Assembly (NCBI GenBank): GCA_046262435.1
Contig: JBHEMT010000129.1
Span: forward strand, 1 to 7,754
Length of the DNA stretch: 7,754 bases
Source: JBHEMT01 sp046262435
GTDB taxonomy: Bacteria; Chloroflexota; Dormibacteria; Aeolococcales; Aeolococcaceae
Direction of reading: 5' to 3'
Shown: positions 1-7,132 of the stretch, piece by piece
Layout: each line of letters opens with the position of its first letter
Numbering within the stretch: the first letter of the stretch is position 1
The notes under the pieces: generated by a model
The model's database searches: none
Seen by the model: the letters and a program-made list of their open reading frames with translations, nothing else
What the model was told of the DNA's origin: nothing
Translations under genes and position numbers: made by a program

Positions 1-7
1 AACGCGA

Positions 8-24
8 CCGGGCGGATGGCCCGG
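8..24 (-). terminator. Possible weak hairpin downstream of groEL
   Basis: A 6-bp perfect GC stem (CCGGGC at 8-13, GCCCGG at 19-24) with a 5-nt loop lies 9 bases past the groEL stop on the minus strand. On that strand it is followed by TCGCGTT, not a real U-tract, so it would be a poor intrinsic terminator. The same stretch also contains the direct repeat CCGGGCGG (8-15 and 21-28), and such structure is common by chance in DNA this GC-rich. Its position directly after groEL is the main support. Confidence 0.25.
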
Positions 25-32
25 GCGGTTGG

Positions 33-1640
<1,608 letters not shown>

Positions 1641-1645
1641 GTAGG

Positions 1646-1655
1646 TCCTCCTTCT
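1646..1655 (-). promoter_or_regulatory. Strong groEL ribosome binding site
   Basis: On the minus strand this reads AGAAGGAGGA, close to the full anti-16S complement, followed by CCTAC and then ATG at 1640. It fixes the groEL start at MPKM and disfavours the in-frame ATG three codons later (1631). It is by far the strongest Shine-Dalgarno sequence in the window, in keeping with high expression of a chaperonin. Confidence 0.85.
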
Positions 1656-1702
1656 GAGGGGGCGGGCGCGAGAGTAGAAACGAGCCTCTTCGAGGGCCAA
1701 TC

Positions 1703-1729
1703 TTAGCACTCCCCGCCGGCGAGTGCTAG
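1703..1729 (-). promoter_or_regulatory. CIRCE operator (HrcA binding site) of groEL
   Basis: The inverted repeat has arms TTAGCACTC (1703-1711) and GAGTGCTAG (1721-1729) around the 9-nt spacer CCCGCCGGC. It matches the CIRCE consensus TTAGCACTC-N9-GAGTGCTAA at 17 of 18 arm positions; the only difference is the final base. It lies 63-89 nt upstream of the groEL start and 33 nt after the stop of the PIG-V-like gene. CIRCE is the operator of the heat-shock repressor HrcA, so groEL should be induced on heat or protein-folding stress. On the minus strand a -10-like TAAGAT (1700-1705) overlaps the downstream arm, which would suit repression by occlusion. A weaker alternative, TTGGCC-N18-TACTCT, lies at 1671-1700. 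Neither promoter assignment is firm; the operator itself is. Confidence 0.95.
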
Positions 1730-1761
1730 CAGGCCCGGTCCCCCTCTGCCAGCGGCCCGGC

Positions 1762-2934
1762 TCAGCCGGTGACGAAGGCCTTGTCGCCGAACTGGAAGGA
1801 GAAGAGGGCGCACAGGATGAGGTAGCCGGCCCCGAGCAACAGGCCACGTCGTCGCCGGGTGGCCGGGCCCCCGCCGAGGAGCGGGATCGCCTCGAGGGCG
1901 AGCAGCTGGATGAAGGGGAAGGTGGTGGCCAGGAAGCGCAGCGAGCTGTTGAGGTACGGAGCGAAGGTGCGCGAATAGACCAGCTGCATGGCGATGATTC
2001 CGAGCACCAGGACGGGGTAGGCCGGGGACTGGGTGCGGCGGGGGTGAATGACGAGGAGCACCGCCCCGACGGTGGTGAGCAGGCTGAGCACGGTCACCGC
2101 GTTGACGTCGCGCCCGGCGAGCAGGTCGCCGAGGTCGCCCAGGACGGGGGCCCAGGGCAGGGTGAGGTGGCGGCCATACGCCTGCTGGCTGCTGACCCCG
2201 GCCAGCGGGTTGCCGAAGCGGTGGCCCAGGTAGGCCTCCACGGCCAGCAGCCCGGCGAGCGGCGCGGCCACGGTGATCGCCGCCGCCACCCGGGGGGTGC
2301 TGCACCAGCCGCGCCGGCTCCGCAGCCACCATTCCACCGCCAGCGCGGCGGTGACCACCAGGCCGGAGTTGCGGGTGACGCCCGCGGCCAGCGCCGGCAG
2401 CAGCGCCCATCCCCAGTGGTCGCGGCGAAGCAGTAGCCAGGTCGCCGCCAGCAGGGCGAGGAAGAGGGCGTCGCTGTAGACCGCGCTGAAGACCGCGGAC
2501 ACCGGGAAGAAGGCCAGCAGCCACGCTGCCAACCGGGCCGGCACCGGGCCATGCTCGATATCGGTAAGGCGGTGGACCAGGGCCAGGCCGGCGGCGAAGG
2601 CCGCGGACGAGAGGGCAACACCCCAGGCGGCCTGGTGCAGCGGGTCGGTGCCGGCCAGGCGGAGCAGCAGCGGGTAGAGCGGAAAAAACGTGGCGGTGAG
2701 CGGCCGGTAGCCGTGGCTGGCGATCTCCAGGTAGTTGCGGCTGTCAAAGAGGGTCCAGGGGTTGAGCACCGGATTGGCCACCCCCGCCCAGCCGCCGGCC
2801 ACCGGGGCGAGGTAGCCGTGCCGGGCCGCGCCCAGGTAGGCGAAGAGGCCGACCCAGAGACGGGAGAGGAGGAAGGGCGCAGCCACGGAGCGGGCCGAGC
2901 CGGCCAGCGAACCTTCCGAGGGGAGCGCGCGCAT
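1762..2934 (-). CDS. PIG-V-like GT-C membrane glycosyltransferase (probable mannosyltransferase)
   Basis: This is a probable integral-membrane sugar transferase of the PIG-V/GT-C type, a class that uses polyprenyl-phosphate sugars as donors on the outer face of the membrane. The 390-residue product is highly hydrophobic, with about eight or nine likely membrane spans. Family signatures are LFDSRNYLEIASHGY (62-76), where D64 sits where GT-C enzymes carry the catalytic Asp in the first outer loop, and FFPLYPLL (83-90). Others are FFPVSAVFSAVYSDALFLALL (142-162), GVTRNSGLVV (185-194), HRFGNPLAGVSSQQAYGR (238-255, resembling the family's GDPLAF..Q..WGR loop) and SSLRFLATTFPFIQLLA (330-346). The ATG at 2934 is preferred because CAGGA lies about 8 nt upstream. 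In-frame ATGs at 2943 and 2994 would add 3 or 20 residues of Pro/Arg-rich sequence. It reads toward groEL but is separated from it by the CIRCE. Acceptor and exact sugar are unknown. Confidence 0.8.
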   Translation of the reverse strand: MRALPSEGSLAGSARSVAAPFLLSRLWVGLFAYLGAARHGYLAPVAGGWAGVANPVLNPWTLFDSRNYLEIASHGYRPLTATFFPLYPLLLRLAGTDPLHQAAWGVALSSAAFAAGLALVHRLTDIEHGPVPARLAAWLLAFFPVSAVFSAVYSDALFLALLAATWLLLRRDHWGWALLPALAAGVTRNSGLVVTAALAVEWWLRSRRGWCSTPRVAAAITVAAPLAGLLAVEAYLGHRFGNPLAGVSSQQAYGRHLTLPWAPVLGDLGDLLAGRDVNAVTVLSLLTTVGAVLLVIHPRRTQSPAYPVLVLGIIAMQLVYSRTFAPYLNSSLRFLATTFPFIQLLALEAIPLLGGGPATRRRRGLLLGAGYLILCALFSFQFGDKAFVTG

Positions 2935-3067
2935 CGGGGCCATCCTGCCCGACGACGGTGGCGCCGGCCGCCTCCGTTGCTGGTCCGGCGGCATTCCGCG
3001 GCGGGCCCGGCCCGGTGCGGGCCACCCGCGGCTGCGCTGGGCCGGGTCTCTCCCCCATCATCGACGC
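2935..3067. promoter_or_regulatory. Divergent intergenic region between PIG-V-like and metalloprotease genes
   Basis: About 130 bp separate the two divergent starts, so promoters for both directions should lie here. The stretch is nearly all G and C with short GGGCCCGGCCCGG-type palindromes and no strong operator. On the plus strand CATCAT (3056-3061, 4 of 6 to TATAAT) lies 6 nt before the ATG at 3068, and there is no Shine-Dalgarno sequence. That arrangement would fit a leaderless transcript for the metalloprotease gene. No convincing -35 is seen. Confidence 0.35.
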
Positions 3068-4225
3068 ATGCCTGGCCCCACCCTCCACCCTCTCCTCCGC
3101 CGCTCGCTGCGCGCCGGCGCCACCGCTGGCTTTGCCTTTGCCACCGCCCGCTTCATGGGCCAGCCGCTGACCAAGCAGGACGGCCGCCTGCTCGACTGGG
3201 ACGCGGCCCGGCACACCGCCCACGGCCGCACCGGCGAGCAGCCGCAGCGCTTCGCCCCCGAGATCGGGGCCCGCTACGACGCCATCGCCAACGAGCTAGC
3301 CGGCGCCGTCGCCGAGGTGACCCAAGAGGCCCCGAGCGGTTTTCCCGCCTTCCAGGTGATCGACCGCCGCGGCTTCATCGACGCCAATCTGGAGATTGCG
3401 CAGCGACTGACCGGGCCGGTCGAGGAGCTCCGCGCCACCCTGCCCGAGTCGCGTGCCACGGCGCTCGGCCGGGTGGGCATGAGCCGCTACCTCGGTGAGA
3501 TGTTCGGCTTCATCTCCAAGCGGGTGCTGGGGCAGTACGACCCGGTGCTCAGCCTCAGCGGTGAGGCCCCCGCGGCCCGCCCTGCGCTGTACCTCGTGGA
3601 GCCCAACGTGCGCAGCTTCGAGGAGCGCAGCGGGGCGCCCGGCGAGGACCTGCGCCGCTGGCTGATCCTCCACGAGCTCACCCACGCGTGGCAGTTCGGC
3701 CAGCACCCCTGGCTCGCCGAGCACCTGACCACCCTGATGCGCGAGCTGGTGCTCGACAGCCTGGTGCGCCGCCTCGCCGCCGAGGGCAAGAGCGGGGCGA
3801 AGGGCAGCGGCAACGGCAGCTCGCGCAAGGGCTTCTCGCTGGACACCACCCTGCGCACGCTGCCCGGCGAGCTGCGCACCCAGCTGCGCGCGATGGGGCG
3901 CGTCCAGGCGGTGATGAGCGTGCTCGAGGGTCACAGCAACTTCGTGATGCACCAGGCGGGGCGCCGTCACATCAACAACTTCGATCGGCTGGAGGATGCC
4001 TTCCACCGCCGCGCCGACGAGCGGTCTGCGATCGAGCGTCTGGTTCTGGTCGCCACCGGCATGAACGTCAAGCTCCGCCAGTACGAGGTGGGCGAGAAAT
4101 TCTGTGACGGGGTGACCGCCGTGGGCGGTCTCGGCCTGCTCAACCGGGTGTGGGAGGGGCCCGAGATGATGCCCTCGCCGGCCGAGTTGAAGAACCCGCA
4201 GCTCTGGGTGGCCCGGGCCCGTTAG
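3068..4225 (+). CDS. Zinc-dependent metalloprotease-like protein, DUF2342 (Zincin_2, F420-associated type)
   Basis: This is a predicted zincin-fold metallohydrolase of the DUF2342/Zincin_2 family, which tracks with coenzyme F420 use in high-GC bacteria; its substrate is unknown. The 385-residue product has the zinc motif HELTH (H202, E203, H206) in the context LILHELTHAWQFGQHPWLAEHL. It also has a downstream VLEGHSNFVM whose E287 is the likely third zinc ligand. The C-terminal block MNVKLRQYEVGEKFCDGV...LNRVWEGPEMMPSPAEL (332-374) is characteristic of the family, as is LLDWDAARHTA near residue 41. All metal and catalytic residues are present, so it is probably active. Residues 240-255 form a Gly/Ser/Lys-rich flexible stretch between the zinc helix region and the Glu ligand. 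The first 30 residues are Arg-rich then mildly hydrophobic, but do not make a convincing signal peptide. There is no Shine-Dalgarno sequence; ATG at 3155 is a shorter alternative start. No F420 biosynthesis genes are visible nearby. Confidence 0.88.
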   Translation: MPGPTLHPLLRRSLRAGATAGFAFATARFMGQPLTKQDGRLLDWDAARHTAHGRTGEQPQRFAPEIGARYDAIANELAGAVAEVTQEAPSGFPAFQVIDRRGFIDANLEIAQRLTGPVEELRATLPESRATALGRVGMSRYLGEMFGFISKRVLGQYDPVLSLSGEAPAARPALYLVEPNVRSFEERSGAPGEDLRRWLILHELTHAWQFGQHPWLAEHLTTLMRELVLDSLVRRLAAEGKSGAKGSGNGSSRKGFSLDTTLRTLPGELRTQLRAMGRVQAVMSVLEGHSNFVMHQAGRRHINNFDRLEDAFHRRADERSAIERLVLVATGMNVKLRQYEVGEKFCDGVTAVGGLGLLNRVWEGPEMMPSPAELKNPQLWVARAR

Positions 4226-4235
4226 ACCGCGGCGG

Positions 4236-4264
4236 TTGACAGCGCCCCCCACCGCTGCGACCGT
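4236..4264 (+). promoter_or_regulatory. Candidate promoter for the AtuA-glycerate kinase operon
   Basis: The 47-bp gap after the metalloprotease gene contains an exact TTGACA (4236-4241). Seventeen bases later comes GACCGT (4259-4264), a weak -10 that keeps only the A at position 2 and the T at position 6. The GTG start codon follows 8 nt after it, with no Shine-Dalgarno sequence in between. This spacing would place transcription start at or next to the GTG, giving a leaderless mRNA. The -35 is convincing by sequence; the -10 is not. Confidence 0.4.
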
Positions 4265-4272
4265 CGCCCGCT

Positions 4273-5634
4273 GTGGAAGTCAGGGTGGGCGCCGGTCAGG
4301 GGTTCTACGGGGACACGCCTGACGGCGGCCTGGCGGTGGTCGAGCGCGGCGAGGTGAGCCATCTCTGCTGTGACGCTCTGTCGGAGCTGACCGTGGCCAT
4401 CCTGGAGAAGGACCGGCAGCGCGACCCGGGACTGGGCTACGTCCGCGACCTACCGCTGTTCGCCCGCACCCTGCTCCGGCCGGCGCGCCACCACGGGGTG
4501 CGCTGGATCACCAACGGCGGGGGCATCAACCCGATGGCGGGAGCGGCGGCGGTGGCCCGGGTGGCCTGCGAGCTGGGCATGCCCGAGCTGCGCATCGGGG
4601 TGGTCACCGGCGACAACCTGATCGACCGTCTTCCGGCCTTGGTCGCGGCGGGGCTGCCCCACATCGACAGCGGCGCCGCGCTCACCGCCGAGGCGGCCCA
4701 GGCGGTGGTGGCGGTCGCCTACCTCGGCGCCCAGCCGGTGGTCGCCGCTCTTGCCGGGGGCGCCGACGTGGTGGTGACCGGGCGGGTCGCGGACGCCGCA
4801 CTCTTTCTGGCGCCCCTCGTCCACGAACTGGGCTGGGCCTGGGATGACTGGGACCGGCTCGCGGTGGGCGCAGTCGCCGGCCACCTGCTGGAGTGCAGCG
4901 GTCAGGCCACGGGCGGCAACTTCAGTGGTGATTGGTGGACCATCCAGGGCTTGGACGAGGTCGGCTATCCGATCGCCGAGGTATCGGCCGCGGGCGATTT
5001 GACCGTGCTCAAGGCCCATGGCACGGGCGGCCGGGTGGACTGGCGGACGGTCAGAGAGCAGCTGCTCTACGAGGTGACCGACCCCACCGCCTACGTGACC
5101 CCGGACGTGGTGGTCGACCTCGGCGAGGTCGAGCTGGCCGACGCCGGCGCCGATCGGGTGGCGGTGACCGGAGTGCGGGGCAGGCCGAGGCCGGATCAAC
5201 TCAAGGTGGTGCTGGGCCATCCGGCGGGCTGGGCGGGCACGGTGAGCCTGGTCTACTCCTGGCCCGATGCCCTGGCCAAGGTGGACCATGCCGCCGAACT
5301 GGTGGCCCGGATGACATCGCGGGTCGGGCTGGAGCCGCTGGAGCTCAGGGTCGAGCGGCAGGGCGTCGACGCCCTCCACGGAACCGCCGCCCCGCCGCCG
5401 CTCGAGCCCGCCGAGGTGGGCCTGCGCCTCAGTGCCCGCTTCGCCAGCGAGGCAGAGGCGGCACGCTTCGCCCGGCTGGCGATGTCGCTGGCGCTCAACG
5501 GACCGCCGCACCTCGGCGGCGGATCCCCGCCGCAGCCACCGCGCGCCCTGCTCGGGCTGTGGCCGAGCCTGGTCGACCGCGCCGGTGTCGAGGACGGAGT
5601 CGAGGTGCGGGTGGTCGAGGCGGGGGCGCTATGA
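4273..5634 (+). CDS. AtuA-family protein, large domain (DUF1446)
   Basis: This is a cytoplasmic protein of the AtuA (acyclic terpene utilisation) family, whose founding member belongs to the citronellol/geraniol degradation cluster; its biochemical reaction is not established. The 453-residue product shows the family blocks in order. These are GAGQGFYGD (6-14), ILEKDRQRDPGLGYVRDL (43-60), TNGGGINP (80-87), VVTGDNLIDRLP (110-121), GADVVVTGRVADAALFLAP (163-181), GHLLECSGQATGGNFSGD (203-220), GYPIAEVSAAGDLTVLKAHG (231-250), REQLLYEVTDPTAYVTPDVV (261-280) and GRPRPDQLKVVLG (303-315). The GTG start is chosen because the conserved GxxQGFYGD begins only five residues in, leaving no room for a later start. 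There is no Shine-Dalgarno sequence. Its stop overlaps the next gene by ATGA. In many relatives the small C-terminal domain is fused to this one; here it is the separate downstream gene. Confidence 0.9.
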   Translation: MEVRVGAGQGFYGDTPDGGLAVVERGEVSHLCCDALSELTVAILEKDRQRDPGLGYVRDLPLFARTLLRPARHHGVRWITNGGGINPMAGAAAVARVACELGMPELRIGVVTGDNLIDRLPALVAAGLPHIDSGAALTAEAAQAVVAVAYLGAQPVVAALAGGADVVVTGRVADAALFLAPLVHELGWAWDDWDRLAVGAVAGHLLECSGQATGGNFSGDWWTIQGLDEVGYPIAEVSAAGDLTVLKAHGTGGRVDWRTVREQLLYEVTDPTAYVTPDVVVDLGEVELADAGADRVAVTGVRGRPRPDQLKVVLGHPAGWAGTVSLVYSWPDALAKVDHAAELVARMTSRVGLEPLELRVERQGVDALHGTAAPPPLEPAEVGLRLSARFASEAEAARFARLAMSLALNGPPHLGGGSPPQPPRALLGLWPSLVDRAGVEDGVEVRVVEAGAL

Positions 5635-5993
5635 GCCGCCTGGCCCTGCGCGACGTCGCCGGCGCGCGCAGCGGCGACAAGGGCGACCTGGCCACGATCG
5701 CCCTGCTCGCCCCCACCCCGCCGCTCTACGCCGCGCTCCGCCGCGAGGTCACCCCGGAGCGGGTGCGCGCCCACGTCGGATCGATGATGCGGGGGCGGGT
5801 CGACCGCTTCGAGCTCCCCAAGCTGCTCGCTCTCCAGTTCGTGCTCCACGAGGCGCTGGACGGTGGCGCCAGCCGCTCGCTGCGCTCCGACGCCCTGGGC
5901 AAGTCATACGGGGCGCTGCTGCTGCGTCTCGAGATCGAGGTGCACGAGGAGGAGCTGGTGGGCTGGGCAGGCCCGCAGCGCCCTCCGCGATGA
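5631..5993 (+). CDS. AtuA C-terminal-like domain protein (small partner)
   Basis: This 120-residue protein corresponds to the AtuA-associated ferredoxin-fold-like C-terminal domain. Diagnostic blocks are ARSGDKGDLATIALLAP (12-28), the YAALRREVTPERVRAHVG helix region (33-50), RFELPKLLALQFVLHEALDGGASRSLRSDALGK (59-91) and LLLRLEIEV (96-104). The start ATG overlaps the stop of the large AtuA gene in the sequence ATGA, with only a diffuse G-rich stretch upstream, so translation is probably coupled. Large plus small proteins add up to 573 residues, about the size of fused AtuA proteins, which suggests that the two form one functional complex. Its own stop overlaps the glycerate kinase start by a second ATGA. 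The name is a family assignment; no reaction is known for this domain alone. Confidence 0.87.
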   Translation: MSRLALRDVAGARSGDKGDLATIALLAPTPPLYAALRREVTPERVRAHVGSMMRGRVDRFELPKLLALQFVLHEALDGGASRSLRSDALGKSYGALLLRLEIEVHEEELVGWAGPQRPPR

Positions 5994-7132
5994 CCATGCG
6001 GGTCCTCTGCGCCCCCAACGCCTTCAAGGGGTCGCTCGACGCGCTGGGCGCTGCTGCGGCGATGGCCCGCGGGGTGGCACTCGCACACGGTGAAGCCGTT
6101 CAGCTTCCCGTGGCCGATGGCGGCGACGGGACGATGGACGTGCTCCTCGCAGCGGCCGGGACCGCGGCCGCCACCGAGGAGGCGGAGGTGAGCGGGCCCG
6201 CACCAGGGCAGCGGCTGACTGCCCGGCTGGGGTGGCTGGATGGCACTGCGCGCCAGCGGCGCCGGGCGGTGGTGGATCTGGCCGAGGCCTGCGGACTGCG
6301 CCGCTGGCCGGCCGGCTTGCCGCTCGACGCGGGCAGCGCATCGTCGCGCGGCGCCGGCGAACTGGTCGCCCGGGCGGTCGCGGCGGGCGCCAGCAGCATC
6401 CTGGTGGGAGTGGGTGGATCGGCGAGCACCGATGGCGGCACCGGCCTGCTCGCCGCGCTCGGGCTCGGGCTCATCGACGCCGAGGGGGACCCCCTCCCCG
6501 CAGGAGGTATCGCCCTGGCTCGCCTGGCCCGGCTCGAGGTTGGGGAGCTGCGGAGCCGGCTCGAGCAGGTCGAGATCGAGGTGCTCTGCGATGTCGACGC
6601 CCCGCTGGTGGGCCCGCGCGGCGCGGCCACCGTCTTCGGCCCACAGAAGGGCGCCGGACCGGAGATGGTGCCGGCTCTTGACGCGGCCCTGGCCCGGCTC
6701 GCCGCCACGGCCGAGCGCGACGCCGGGGTGCCCGCAGCGATGCGCATGCACGCCGGGGCGGGGGCCGCCGGCGGCTGCGGCTATGGCCTGATGGCGCTGG
6801 CGGGCGCCCGGCTGGTCCCGGGGGCGACGCGGGTGGCCGACGCGGTCGGCCTTGACGGGGCCCTGGCGACGGTGGACCTGGTGCTCACCGGGGAGGGCCG
6901 CCTCGACGGCTCGACGGCGGCGGGCAAGGCTCCGGCGGAGGTTGCCCGGCGCGCCGCCGCAGTTGGGGTGCCCTGCGTGGTCCTCGCCGGGGCTGTCGAG
7001 GGCCCCTCACCCGCCGGGGTGGTCGAGGCGGTGGCGATCGGCGCCGGGCTCACCCTTGAGGTGTCGCAGCGGCGCACCTCAGAGCTGCTCCAGGCGGCGG
7101 CGGGGGCGACGGTCCGCCGCTACTCCGGGTAG
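5990..7132 (+). CDS. Glycerate kinase (type I, GlxK/GarK family)
   Basis: This enzyme phosphorylates D-glycerate with ATP to 2- or 3-phosphoglycerate, feeding glyoxylate- or serine-derived carbon into lower glycolysis. At 380 residues it matches the usual ~375-380. Signatures are CAPNAFKGSLDALGAAAAMARG (7-28), LPVADGGDGTMDVL (39-52), GVGGSASTDGGTGLLAALG (140-158), CDVDAPLVGPRGAATVFGPQKGA (200-222), GAGAAGGCGYGL (256-267) and DLVLTGEGRLDGSTAAGKAP (296-315). All the expected glycine-rich phosphate-binding segments are intact, so it should be active. The ATG at 5990 is chosen because it makes an ATGA overlap with the preceding stop. An ATG two codons later (5996) is equally compatible with the family, and neither has a Shine-Dalgarno sequence. 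The 2- versus 3-phosphoglycerate product cannot be read from sequence; type I enzymes usually make the 2-phospho form. Its 3' end overlaps the opposite-strand ilvE by 13 bp. Confidence 0.94.
   Translation: MTMRVLCAPNAFKGSLDALGAAAAMARGVALAHGEAVQLPVADGGDGTMDVLLAAAGTAAATEEAEVSGPAPGQRLTARLGWLDGTARQRRRAVVDLAEACGLRRWPAGLPLDAGSASSRGAGELVARAVAAGASSILVGVGGSASTDGGTGLLAALGLGLIDAEGDPLPAGGIALARLARLEVGELRSRLEQVEIEVLCDVDAPLVGPRGAATVFGPQKGAGPEMVPALDAALARLAATAERDAGVPAAMRMHAGAGAAGGCGYGLMALAGARLVPGATRVADAVGLDGALATVDLVLTGEGRLDGSTAAGKAPAEVARRAAAVGVPCVVLAGAVEGPSPAGVVEAVAIGAGLTLEVSQRRTSELLQAAAGATVRRYSG

Noticed and set aside
1730..1761. Repeated GGCCCGG (1732-1738 and 1755-1761) between the PIG-V-like stop and CIRCE, considered as a terminator
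   Set aside because: The copies are direct repeats, not a proper inverted repeat, and no U-tract follows. The repeats are likely chance in GC-rich DNA.
1641..1847. N-terminal extension of groEL to an ATG at 1847
   Set aside because: It would make the CIRCE and the ribosome binding site part of the coding region and overlap the end of the PIG-V-like gene. The added residues do not resemble GroEL.
2551..3498. A 315-codon plus-strand frame bridging the PIG-V-like gene, the intergenic region and the metalloprotease gene
   Set aside because: It overlaps two well-supported genes, is Arg/Pro/Gly-rich and has no domain. It exists only because stop codons are rare at this GC content.
3296..4252. A 318-codon minus-strand frame opposite the metalloprotease gene
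   Set aside because: Its sequence is His/Gly/Ala-rich without domains, while the plus strand carries clear HELTH and DUF2342 signatures, so this is an antisense shadow.
4450..5511. A 353-codon minus-strand frame opposite the AtuA gene
   Set aside because: It is a His/Arg/Gly-rich shadow with no family resemblance, and the plus-strand AtuA blocks run through the whole stretch.
4932..5630. Upstream extension of the small AtuA-domain frame to 4932
   Set aside because: The added sequence is Gly/Arg-rich and lies within the confirmed large AtuA gene. Family similarity begins at the ATG at 5631.
5432..5989. Upstream extension of the glycerate kinase frame back to 5432, suggesting a fused protein
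   Set aside because: The extra residues are Arg/Ala/Pro-rich noise overlapping both AtuA genes in another frame. The kinase family starts at MRVLCAPNAFKGS.
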